Shown here: positions 53,471-61,645 of the stretch, piece after piece | Layout: every line of letters begins with the position of its first letter | Position numbering within the stretch: the first letter of the stretch is position 1 | From: Akkermansia muciniphila | GTDB lineage: Bacteria; Verrucomicrobiota; Verrucomicrobiia; Limisphaerales; BJHT01 | Assembly (NCBI GenBank): GCA_945861535.1 | Contig: CAMAUZ010000025.1 | Span: forward strand, 1-64,000 | Direction of reading: 5' to 3' | Length of the DNA: 64,000 nt | Position numbers and translations under genes: made by a program | The notes under the pieces: generated by a model | Told to the model about the DNA's origin: nothing | What the model saw: the letters and a program-made list of their open reading frames with translations, nothing else | Database searches by the model: none

Positions 53471-53760
53471 GGTGCGGAGCAAACTGCGGATGGGATCGGA
53501 AAGTTGCAAGCGAGGGAAAGGGCTGTGTGCTGCGGACCGCCCCCGCTCTGGAGCGCGGCTGTGTCCCCGCACCAGCCGCAGCACGCCGCCCGGCCGGACG
53601 GCGTCGGATTCATTTCAACACGTCGGGAGAAAGTAGCTGCTGCGGCTGCTCTGCGACACCGCCGCGCTCCGGGGCAACGTGCGGCTGCGCCAGCGCTCCA
53701 GCCGCGCACCGATCCACCATGCTTGCCTGCCCCCGTCGCGCTCGGGATAGTCCGCCCCTC

Positions 53761-56700
53761 ATGCCGCAAAAGACCTTTTCGCGCGCGCCAAATTGGCGGC
53801 CACAACTCCCCAATCTCCGCTGGCTGATTTTCTGCGGCGCGTGGCTGGCGCTGACCGGCGGCGGCGGCGCACAGGACGGCAGTGCTCCCCGGCTAGCTCC
53901 GCGGGCGGGTGATCTCGATGCGGCGAACTGCGTCGCCTACGAGTCAGGCCGTCCGCTCGCGGACGCGCCGACGGTCGCGGTGCTCGAAGGGTTGCTCGGA
54001 CTTCGCCGCGTTGCGGCCACGAACGCGTGGAGCACGCCGCTGCTGGCCGGGGAGATTCGCCGCTTTCGCCTCGCGTTCCGCCAGCCCGTCGCGGCGGGCA
54101 CGCTGTGTACGGAATTCGAGGACGAGGGCGCGGTCGCCGTGCTCAAGCCGGACGCGCCATTTCCCGGCGATGTGAATGACGACGCGCAGTGGCTCGCGCT
54201 GCCGTTCGGCTCGGTGAAGCTGCTGCCGGAAAACACGCCCGTCCGCGCGCTGCGCTTCACGCACCGCGTGCATAACCAGGCGTGGGAAGATGGCCGCCAC
54301 GCCTCGACGTTGCGCTGCGCGTTGCTGCTCGTGGGGCGTTACTGGAATCCCGCGCAGCTCGGCGGCAGTGAGTGGCGGCGTGACGCGAAGACCGACGAAG
54401 TGTGGTTCGGCTTCTGGCCGACGGCGCTGCCGATTGCGGGCGTCGTGCTCGCGTCCCAACCCGGCGGCGAGGCCCGCCTCGCGGTGGCCCCGGCAGACAA
54501 CGATACGCATCCCGCCGGGCTCGCGGCGGCGTTGTGGCGGACGAATCTCGCGGGGCGCATTCCCTCTGGCGGTGCGGCGGTGCTGGCATTTTCGGCGCTC
54601 GCGGGCGAGACGCCCGCGCTCCTCACGCGCGGGCTGCGGCTCGTGGTCAGCGACTGGCAGCGCAATGCGCGGAACGCCTTTCCCGTGATGCCGCTCGTCG
54701 CGCTCGCGCCGGGCGAGGCTGCGCCGCGCAGCTTCGTCCCGCCACCGCCGTTCGCTGTGCCCTACGAAATGCCGCTGGGTGGTTTTCCGGCGATTCGCAT
54801 CGCGGCGGAGGACGGCACGGACGTGCGCCGTTTGGTCGCCGAAGTGCCGCGCGGCGCGGGTGCCGTGCGCGAGGGCTGGGATTTGCGCGATGATGCGGGT
54901 GCTTATGTGAAGCCCGGAAAATATGTGTGGCGTGGCATTGCGCGACCGCCGCTGAAGCTGACGTACGAGACCACGGTGTACACCGCGGGCCAGCCGCCGT
55001 GGCGCGCGCCCGTGCCCGGCGGCGGTTGGTGGATGGCGGACCATTCGCCGCCGTGTTCGGTGACGACGGTGAAGGATTTGGTTTTCCTCGGCGCATTGGG
55101 CGCGGAGTTTGGCGTGCCGCTGATCGCCACCGATCTCGAGGGCCGCAAGGTCTGGCACGCCGATCACGGCGGCGCGACGCGGCTCACCAGCGACGGGCGC
55201 TTCGCCTACATCGTAAACAACGACCAGCTTCTCCGCATTGATCCGGAAAACAAATTCGCGACCAAGTCCCTGCTGCGCTTCGCGTATTCGCCCGAAATCC
55301 CCGGCCACGCCGACGGCTACATCGCCACCGACCGCAGCGGCGTGGCGTGCCGCGACGGGCTGCTCGTGGTGAGCTACAACGGCCGCGAGCCGGCGTGGAT
55401 TACCTCGACGGTGAAGCCCGGCGACATTGATCTTCCTCGCTGCTATCCGCCGCCGGGAAATCAGAAAGTTCACGAGACCGCCTACACGCCCGGCGAGGCC
55501 GTGTTGGGCGCGTTGCTCGCGATCACGAGTTCGCAGCAGGCCGGCTGGGGACCGACCGCCGCCAAAGGTCCGCTGGCGAACACGCTCATCCTGAAACTGC
55601 GCCACGACGTGCCGGTGGGTAGCGTTCTGCTACCGCGCGGCGACACGAAGGTCTTCGCGCTGCGCCCCGGCAAAACCCTGCCCGTGCTGTTCGACACCGG
55701 CGCGCGCGGGCCGAATCCCGAGGCGGGCGCGAACGATCCGCTGGCCGAGCTGGACCAGATCGGCGACATGGATTTGCGCTTTGATCCGAGCCTCTGGATT
55801 GAACTCAAAAGCGACGGGGCGAAACGTTCCGCGCTCGCCGTGCCCGCGCAGGGCTTGACCACGCGCGTGCTCGCCTTCACCGCGCCGCATCTGAAGAAGC
55901 TCGACTACAGCCTCGTGCTCAACCGCCGTTATCGCGACGCCGCGCGCGATGCCGAACTGGTGCTGCTCGAAGGCCAGTCCAAGCCCGGTGGTGGTTGGCA
56001 GACCTCGCGCGGCGCGCAGTCGCCGATTTCCTACGGCAACCCGCCGACCGCTGGTCTTGTGTGGAAAACGCCCACGCCCGTGCGGGGTTTCGCGATCCTC
56101 GATCCAATGATCCGGGCCGGCGTCGCGGTGGATGTGTGGACCGGGGCCGACGACGCGACGATCACGCCCGCGGCGTTCAGGGACGACGCGAACTGGCGGC
56201 AGGTCCACCTCCACCAGCAGATCAAGAATCACATCAAGATGAACTGGCACCATCACCGCGTGATCCACGGCGACTTCGGTGAAACGCTCTCCGTGCGCGC
56301 CCTGCGCGTGCGCATCGTCGAGCCGCCGAACATGGATGCGGCGGCGAGCGGCGGGTTCAGTTCGCTCATTGCGTTTCAGCCCATCGGCAGTGGCGATCCC
56401 GAGCTGCCCGCGACCTTCGCGCGACGGCTCACGTTGATCCAACTGCCCGGCGCGGAGGAGCCAAAACCCGAGGCGAAAGTGCTGCGGCATTTGTCTTTTG
56501 ATCAACCGGGCGCGCTCGGTTTCGCCCCGGACGGCGCGCTCTTCGTCGCGTGTCAGCGCGGCGTCGTGCGCATCGCGGACATCGCGAATCAGCCGGCGTC
56601 GGTGAAGAGCGAGCTCGTCATTCCGCGCGCCGAACTCAAGCAGCCGCGCAGTCTCGTCTTCGATTCCGCCGGCTTGCTCTACGCGCTCGACCGCGCCACC

Positions 56701-58911
56701 GCGGCGATCCAGGTCTTCGATCCCAAGACCGGTGCGCGGGTCCGCACCGTGGGCACGCCGGGCGGCTCGCAGCTTGGTCCGTTTGATCCGACGCGCTTCA
56801 GCGAACCGACCGCGATGGCGCTGGATGCCGCGGGGAAATTGTGGGTCGTCGAGCAGACCTTTCAGCCCAAGCGCATCAGCCGCTGGAGCACGGACGGGCG
56901 GTTTGAAAAAGAGTTCCTCGGCCCGACCCACTACGGCGGCGGCGGCATCATGGACTCGGGCGACCGCTCGGTGGTGAACCATCTGGGGATGAAGTTCCGC
57001 ATCAACTGGAGCGACCGCTCGTGGAAGCTCGAAAGCCGCCTCTACAACTACAGCTCGCGCGGCATGTTCGCGCCCGACCGCGCGGTCTATGTGCGCGGCC
57101 ATCGCTACCTCGTCGGCGACCGCTCGATGGTCACGCCGTTCGGCGATCCGGGTCCGACGCCGACGATTTGTGTCGAGCAGGATGGCATCGCGCAGCCCGT
57201 GGTGGCGGCGGGTTTGCTCTCGGGTTGGCGCGCGTTTGGCGGCAATGCGGAGGCGCTGAAGGCTCTCGGCAAACTCGATGCCGACACGACGAGCTTCGTG
57301 TGGATGGACCTGAACCGCGACCACCTCGCGCAGGCCGAGGAGGTGCAGGTGAAGGCGGGCAGGCTCTTCGCCTCGTGCGCCGCGATTGGGGACGATCTCT
57401 CGCTGAATTTCCAAGGCAGCGCGCCCGGCGGCGGCTGGCGTTTGCGCGTGAAGGAAATCCGCGCGGACGGTCTGCCGCTCTACGATTTCGCCGCGCTGGA
57501 AAACGTGAAGGAACTCACGGCGTCCGCGTGGGTCACGGCGGCGGGCGAGACGTTCGTGATGGGTCACAAGCTCCTCGATGCCGCGGGCAAGGTGCTGTGG
57601 CATTACCCGGATAATTATCTGAGCGTGCAGCGCTCGTATCAGACGCCGTGGGGTTTCTACAATCGGCCGCCGGGCGTGCTCGCGGGCGGGTTGCTGCCGA
57701 TTGGCAGTTTCAAAGTCGGTCGCGAGGAACTGTTCTGCGTACTCGGCAACAACGGCGACCAGTATGCGTTCACGCACGACGGCCTGCTCGCCGCCGCCGT
57801 GCTGGGCGGCCCCGAGGGCTACGGGCGGCGCTTCTTCTCGATGCCCGAAGCCGAGCCGGGCCGCACCGACATGTCCGACCTGCGCAACACCGTCGAGACG
57901 TTCCACGGCCATCTCTGCGCGGCCGAGGACGGCCGGGTTTACTCCATCGCCGGCAAGAACCACATTTCGATCCTGCGCGTGGACGGTCTTGAGAAAATGC
58001 AGCGCCTCAGCGGCTCGGTGGAAGTCACGGCCGACGACATCCGCCAGACGATGGCGTGGGCCGCCGACAAGGCGCGCATCGAACGCGCGCTGCGCCGCCC
58101 CGTGATCGCGACCATTCCGTTCATGGCGACGAAGCCGGTCATCGATGGCGACATCACCACCGACTGGCCGGGCGGCGCGGGCCTCGACATCCGCACCGTG
58201 CGCGACCAGCAAAACCGCGTGCGCGAATCGTGGACCGCGCATCTCGCCTTCGATGAGCAGCGCCTCTACGTCGCCGCGCGTGGCTACGGCACCACGCCGA
58301 TGGTCAACCGCGCCACCGACAAAGAACTGCTCTTCCAAGGCGGCGACGCCTTCGACCTGAATCTCGGTCTTGATCCAAAAGCCGACCCGAAACGCACCGA
58401 GGCCGCGCCCGGCGACATCCGCCTCGTCATGGCGCTTGTGAACGATCAGCCCGTCGCGATGTTGTACCGCCCGCGCGTTGCCGGCACGACCACGGGCGGC
58501 CGCACCTTCACCTCGCCCGTCGGACAGGAGCGCGTGGATGAACTCCGCGACATCACCGCCGAGATTCAACTGCGCATCGTGCGCCAAGGCGGCGAGAACA
58601 CCGCCAACGGTTCCTGGACCCTCGAAGCCGCCGTGCCTTGGAAAACCCTCGGGACCCGCGACCTCCGCGAAAGCCTTGTGCTGCGCGGCGACGTCGGCGC
58701 GCTCGTGGCCGACCCGCACGGCACCGCCACCGCGATGCGCTATTACTGGGCCAACAAATCCCACGTCGTCCTGAGCGATCTCCCCTCCGAAGCCCGCCTC
58801 CTGCCCGCGCTCTGGGGCGAACTGCGCTTCGCCATTCCCGACCTGATCGACCGCGTCCCCAGCACCAAGTCCGCCCCCGGCGACGACGACCCGCTCAAGG
58901 CGCTGAAGTAG
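53761..58911 (+). CDS. Giant secreted propeller protein with C-terminal CBM9-like domain
   Basis: 1716 aa from the ATG at 53761; the upstream frame overlaps other sequence and lacks a signal peptide, while this start gives a basic n-region and hydrophobic core. Regions: about 40-410, strand-rich and unrecognised, with a FlgD-like turn (G-W-D-L-R-D-D-A-G); about 420-600, a propeller-like start (W-H-A-D-H-G-G-A-T-R-L-T-S-D-G-R); about 900-1000, NHL-like units (L-G-F-A-P-D-G-A-L-F-V-A, P-R-S-L-V-F-D-S-A-G-L-L-Y-A-L-D); about 1440-1690, a CBM9/DOMON-like module (P-V-I-D-G-D-I-T-T-D-W, L-Y-V-A-A-R-G-Y-G, G-G-D-A-F-D-L-N-L). Likely a cell-surface binding or oxidising protein for sugars. Catalytic residues cannot be named. 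Confidence 0.8.
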   Translation: MPQKTFSRAPNWRPQLPNLRWLIFCGAWLALTGGGGAQDGSAPRLAPRAGDLDAANCVAYESGRPLADAPTVAVLEGLLGLRRVAATNAWSTPLLAGEIRRFRLAFRQPVAAGTLCTEFEDEGAVAVLKPDAPFPGDVNDDAQWLALPFGSVKLLPENTPVRALRFTHRVHNQAWEDGRHASTLRCALLLVGRYWNPAQLGGSEWRRDAKTDEVWFGFWPTALPIAGVVLASQPGGEARLAVAPADNDTHPAGLAAALWRTNLAGRIPSGGAAVLAFSALAGETPALLTRGLRLVVSDWQRNARNAFPVMPLVALAPGEAAPRSFVPPPPFAVPYEMPLGGFPAIRIAAEDGTDVRRLVAEVPRGAGAVREGWDLRDDAGAYVKPGKYVWRGIARPPLKLTYETTVYTAGQPPWRAPVPGGGWWMADHSPPCSVTTVKDLVFLGALGAEFGVPLIATDLEGRKVWHADHGGATRLTSDGRFAYIVNNDQLLRIDPENKFATKSLLRFAYSPEIPGHADGYIATDRSGVACRDGLLVVSYNGREPAWITSTVKPGDIDLPRCYPPPGNQKVHETAYTPGEAVLGALLAITSSQQAGWGPTAAKGPLANTLILKLRHDVPVGSVLLPRGDTKVFALRPGKTLPVLFDTGARGPNPEAGANDPLAELDQIGDMDLRFDPSLWIELKSDGAKRSALAVPAQGLTTRVLAFTAPHLKKLDYSLVLNRRYRDAARDAELVLLEGQSKPGGGWQTSRGAQSPISYGNPPTAGLVWKTPTPVRGFAILDPMIRAGVAVDVWTGADDATITPAAFRDDANWRQVHLHQQIKNHIKMNWHHHRVIHGDFGETLSVRALRVRIVEPPNMDAAASGGFSSLIAFQPIGSGDPELPATFARRLTLIQLPGAEEPKPEAKVLRHLSFDQPGALGFAPDGALFVACQRGVVRIADIANQPASVKSELVIPRAELKQPRSLVFDSAGLLYALDRATAAIQVFDPKTGARVRTVGTPGGSQLGPFDPTRFSEPTAMALDAAGKLWVVEQTFQPKRISRWSTDGRFEKEFLGPTHYGGGGIMDSGDRSVVNHLGMKFRINWSDRSWKLESRLYNYSSRGMFAPDRAVYVRGHRYLVGDRSMVTPFGDPGPTPTICVEQDGIAQPVVAAGLLSGWRAFGGNAEALKALGKLDADTTSFVWMDLNRDHLAQAEEVQVKAGRLFASCAAIGDDLSLNFQGSAPGGGWRLRVKEIRADGLPLYDFAALENVKELTASAWVTAAGETFVMGHKLLDAAGKVLWHYPDNYLSVQRSYQTPWGFYNRPPGVLAGGLLPIGSFKVGREELFCVLGNNGDQYAFTHDGLLAAAVLGGPEGYGRRFFSMPEAEPGRTDMSDLRNTVETFHGHLCAAEDGRVYSIAGKNHISILRVDGLEKMQRLSGSVEVTADDIRQTMAWAADKARIERALRRPVIATIPFMATKPVIDGDITTDWPGGAGLDIRTVRDQQNRVRESWTAHLAFDEQRLYVAARGYGTTPMVNRATDKELLFQGGDAFDLNLGLDPKADPKRTEAAPGDIRLVMALVNDQPVAMLYRPRVAGTTTGGRTFTSPVGQERVDELRDITAEIQLRIVRQGGENTANGSWTLEAAVPWKTLGTRDLRESLVLRGDVGALVADPHGTATAMRYYWANKSHVVLSDLPSEARLLPALWGELRFAIPDLIDRVPSTKSAPGDDDPLKALK

Positions 58912-58929
58912 AGTCGGCGCACCGGATTT

Positions 58930-58974
58930 GGAGTGCGGTGACTCGTCACCGCTTTCCCGAGGCGACTCGTCGCC
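58930..58974. repeat. GGAGTGCGG-type hairpin pair
   Basis: GTGAC-TC-GTCAC and GGCGAC-TC-GTCGCC stems follow GGAGTGCG; the sequence is related to the long inverted repeat at 15903 (GGAGTGCGGTG, ACCGCTTTC). Confidence 0.6.
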
Positions 58975-59066
58975 GTCGGACGGTCAGGCGCGCGAATACG
59001 CGACCGGGGTGTTCACCGCTCGCGCCAGCGCCGATCGTGGCCAGCACAAGCGGAACCCGCCCGCGC

Positions 59067-59492
59067 CTACACTTCCGGTAGCTCCTTGAACGGGTTGAAC
59101 ACCTGCAAGCCCGGCCGGCGGAAATCCCGGTCGTTGCCCGTCACGATGGTCAGACCGTGGCGTCGCGCCGTCGCGGCGATGAAACTGTCCTCCGCGGGCA
59201 GCCGCTGCCCGGCCTCCTCGAACAGGAATTTCTGATCGGCCCAGACGTGTGCCGTGCTCACATTGAAGGACAGGATTCTGCCCTCCAACGAGTCGATCAG
59301 TTCACGCAGCCAGCTTTGCAGCAGAACCCGCTGCCTGACCTCCTTGCTCCGCACCCAGTAAGCCAACTGTGCAATGACGACGGCGCTCGTGTAGGTGCGT
59401 GCTGCCTCCCGCTCGAGTCAGGCGATCACTTTCACGTTCCTGTTGCGCTTGGCCGGCTGGCTCAATACATCCGCATCCAGCAGCCAGCTCAT
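59067..59492 (-). pseudogene. vapC: VapC-like PIN-domain toxin with internal stop
   Basis: Minus strand, ATG at 59492, stop at 59067; 141 codons if the in-frame TGA at codon 25 (59418-59420) is read through. The protein is a PIN nuclease: L-L-D-A-D-V-L-S at the start, T-S-A-V-V-I-A-Q-L in the middle, E-D-S-F-I-A-A-T-A-R-R-H-G and V-T-G-N-D-R-D-F near the end. The TGA stands where relatives have Trp (A-W-L-E), one base change from TGG, and the conserved catalytic Glu is replaced by Gln42. The toxin is therefore probably dead. Its ATG overlaps the antitoxin stop (ATGA), so the operon order is intact. Confidence 0.75.
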
Positions 59493-59716
59493 AGCTTGAG
59501 CTTCTTGGGCATCTCCCGGCTGCGCGGTGGCAGGTCATCCATCGGCACCGGGCACGCTTTCATCACCTCCAGCCAGTTCCGCTTCGGCGGGACGCGGCGG
59601 AGGATGATCGAGTCATCCTCGGACTCGAAGGTGGCCTCGAACTGGTCTCCCGGATTGGCCGGTGCGAGGGCTGCCGGAATGCTGACCCGGCGTTTGGCAT
59701 CAAGCGTGATAATCAT
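59489..59716 (-). CDS. vapB: VapB-type antitoxin, SpoVT/AbrB fold
   Basis: 75 aa from the ATG at 59716. The N-terminus M-I-I-T-L-D-A-K-R-R-V-S-I-P-A-A-L is the swapped-hairpin AbrB DNA-binding motif, and G-D-Q-F-E-A-T follows it. The C-terminal half, with N-W-L-E-V-M-K-A-C-P-V-P-M-D-D, is the usual toxin-wrapping tail. It overlaps the vapC ATG by the ATGA arrangement and should autoregulate the pair. Unlike the toxin, it is intact. Confidence 0.82.
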   Translation of the reverse strand: MIITLDAKRRVSIPAALAPANPGDQFEATFESEDDSIILRRVPPKRNWLEVMKACPVPMDDLPPRSREMPKKLKL

Positions 59717-59871
59717 GGTGGGATATTCCCACCGGGGCCGGGCACCGTCAAACTCGACGCCCCGCCCCCACGCGGCCGGAGCGCATTTGAGTTTCCTGCA
59801 ACCTTCGGCGGGCACGGGTGGTGTGCTCGCGGAAACCCGCGGCGGCACGCGCGCGGGCGCGGTGGGGCAGG

Positions 59872-59995
59872 CATCCTTGCCTGCCGGCTCGGGCGGCATC
59901 CCTGCCGCCCGTTTCCATGGCCGAGCACGCCCGCGGAACTGGGAACACGGGGCAGGGATGCCCCGGCAACTGGCAGGCAAGGATGCCTGCCCCAC
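59872..59995. repeat. Multi-hairpin element H3 (GTGGGGCAGGC family)
   Basis: 124 bp with terminal GTGGGGCAGGC and GCCTGCCCCAC, and internal GGCAGGCATCCTTGCCTGCC palindromes at both ends. It lies upstream of vapB. The remaining 59996-60448 holds no supported gene; a 255-nt minus-strand open frame (60134-60388) has no recognisable family. Confidence 0.75.
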
Positions 59996-60448
59996 CCGGC
60001 TGGCGCGGAGGCCAAGCCGCGTCCCAGAAACTGAGGTGCGCCCAAGCGGCTGGAGCGCGGCGGTGTCGCAGATCAGCGGCAGGACGCCCGTCCGGTGGGA
60101 AGGCGGGAAACATTCCGAGACTGTCCAGCAGGTTCAGCGTGCCGCGGCTGGTGCTCCGCAAGTGGCCGTCTGGAGCTGGCCCATTTTGCGCCGGTGGACA
60201 TTGGTCGCCTTGACCTTGGCGAAGGTCGCCGGAGCCGCGTCGCTGGAACGTCCGACGAGCGTATCGCCGGAGCGATATTCGACCCCAACCGCGCCGTCCT
60301 TCGCCACCACTGGTGCGCGAAGCGGAACGGTCTTCGCGACTGCCCCAGGCCGCGTGAAGGGCAGGGCGAACCGGCCAACGATAAACAAGGAACGCAGCGT
60401 CGAGCGCGCAGTCTGGATTGCAAGCGGTCTGGAGCTGGGGGTGCTGGT

Positions 60449-61627
60449 CTAGCGCTGGGGAGCGAGGGGTTGCCAGTGAGCGTGCATCGCGGCGTGGCCG
60501 GCGGGGACGGCGGTCAGCGGGTGCTCTTTGCGGTCGGACAGACGCATCACATACAAGTTCCGCACCCCGTTTCGTTTCGAGCCATAGACGAGCGATTGGC
60601 CGTCGGGCGAGGGCTTGGGGTGATAGTGCGAGGTGCCGTCGGACGAGGTGGTGAGCCGCTCGGATGGGCCGTCGAGGGGGACGCGAAAGAGCTCGATGTT
60701 GTTGCCGACCTTCGCCGTGTAGAAGACGGACTGGCCGTCGGCGGACCATACCGGCACGTCGCTGCTGCCGCCGTGGTAGTCGGGGACATCAAGGAAGTCC
60801 GTGACGCCGCGATAGCCGCCGCGGTCGGCGAGCTTCCGCAGGCCGGTGCCGTCGGCGCGCACGAGGTGCGGATGGCAGTTGTAGTGCTCGCCGGAAACGA
60901 ACAGCAGCCACCTGCCATCGGGCGACCACGCGGGGACGAAGACAAACGGATGACCGGTCTTCACGTGCTGGCGACCCGAGCCGTCGGCGTTGGCGAGATA
61001 GACCTGATAGTTCTCGTGATAGGAAATCCGGGAGCCGTCCGGCGAACTGCTGAAGCCATACGCGAAGCCTTTCGAGTTCTTCGTCAGGTCCGTCTTGTTG
61101 CGACCGTCGCGGTCCATGCGGAAGGGCTTGGACGCCCCGCCAATCAGCGCCGTGAAGCCGAGCTTGGCCGGGTCGTTGGGCCAGAAGAACAGGCCGGTGT
61201 TGTAGAAGCTGACGCGCTCGACGGCGGTGACGTTCTCCGCCTTGCCCGTCGCCACCTCGAGGAGAAACGCATCAATGAGCCAGCCTTCCGGCGTGAAGCG
61301 AAAAGACTTGTGCTGCTCCTCCCACCGGGCGTTCTCCACGCTTTCCCAGGCGCGCAGCACGACCGCCTGCTTGCCATCGGGCGACCAGCCGGCGAACTGG
61401 GTCCACACGCCCGGCTCATTGACGAACTCGCCCGCCACGGCCCGCCGCCCGGTGCCGTCCGCGCGGACCAGCATCGCGCGGGTGGTGCTGACATTGGCCT
61501 GCCGTCCGCCGGGCAGATTGGTGCGGTGCTCGTTGTAGCCGATGAGAAGGTCGGGCGTCTCGGCGGCGGGGGCTTGGCCGCTGGGAACGCTGAGCAGCAC
61601 GAGTAGGAGGGAGAGGAGAGGATTCAT
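60449..61627 (-). CDS. Secreted TolB-like propeller (PD40 repeats)
   Basis: 392 aa with a signal peptide. Six-bladed TolB/DPPIV-type propeller repeats with W-S-P-D-G-K or similar: A-G-W-S-P-D-G-K-Q-A-V, S-S-S-P-D-G-S-R-I-S-Y, P-A-W-S-P-D-G-R-W-L-L-F, P-V-W-S-A-D-G-Q-S-V-F-Y, K-P-S-P-D-G-Q-S-L-V-Y. It ends shortly after the last blade, with no peptidase domain. Such proteins are common in polysaccharide clusters as binding scaffolds. It starts 18 nt after the stop of the upstream LamG-ended gene (minus strand), so the two are one operon. Confidence 0.85.
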   Translation of the reverse strand: MNPLLSLLLVLLSVPSGQAPAAETPDLLIGYNEHRTNLPGGRQANVSTTRAMLVRADGTGRRAVAGEFVNEPGVWTQFAGWSPDGKQAVVLRAWESVENARWEEQHKSFRFTPEGWLIDAFLLEVATGKAENVTAVERVSFYNTGLFFWPNDPAKLGFTALIGGASKPFRMDRDGRNKTDLTKNSKGFAYGFSSSPDGSRISYHENYQVYLANADGSGRQHVKTGHPFVFVPAWSPDGRWLLFVSGEHYNCHPHLVRADGTGLRKLADRGGYRGVTDFLDVPDYHGGSSDVPVWSADGQSVFYTAKVGNNIELFRVPLDGPSERLTTSSDGTSHYHPKPSPDGQSLVYGSKRNGVRNLYVMRLSDRKEHPLTAVPAGHAAMHAHWQPLAPQR

Positions 61628-61645
61628 GGGGCGGACGAGATTCAG

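Noticed and set aside
55630..58764. Very long minus-strand open frame (over 1000 codons) opposite the giant propeller gene
   Set aside because: A shadow caused by high GC and codon bias; composition is Arg/Ala/His-rich with no domains, while the plus strand has a signal peptide and known folds. The same applies to long opposite frames at 10069-11436, 17159-19339, 20764-23430, 40819-43095 and 44785-47325.
59067..59492. TGA read as tryptophan (recoding) to rescue both toxins
   Set aside because: TGA is used as the normal terminator of many intact genes here (DUF1552, ThuA-like, HEAT-repeat and membrane permease genes), so global recoding is not tenable.
60134..60388. Small minus-strand gene between element H3 and the TolB-like gene
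   Set aside because: No ribosome site, no family similarity, and flanked by repeat DNA.
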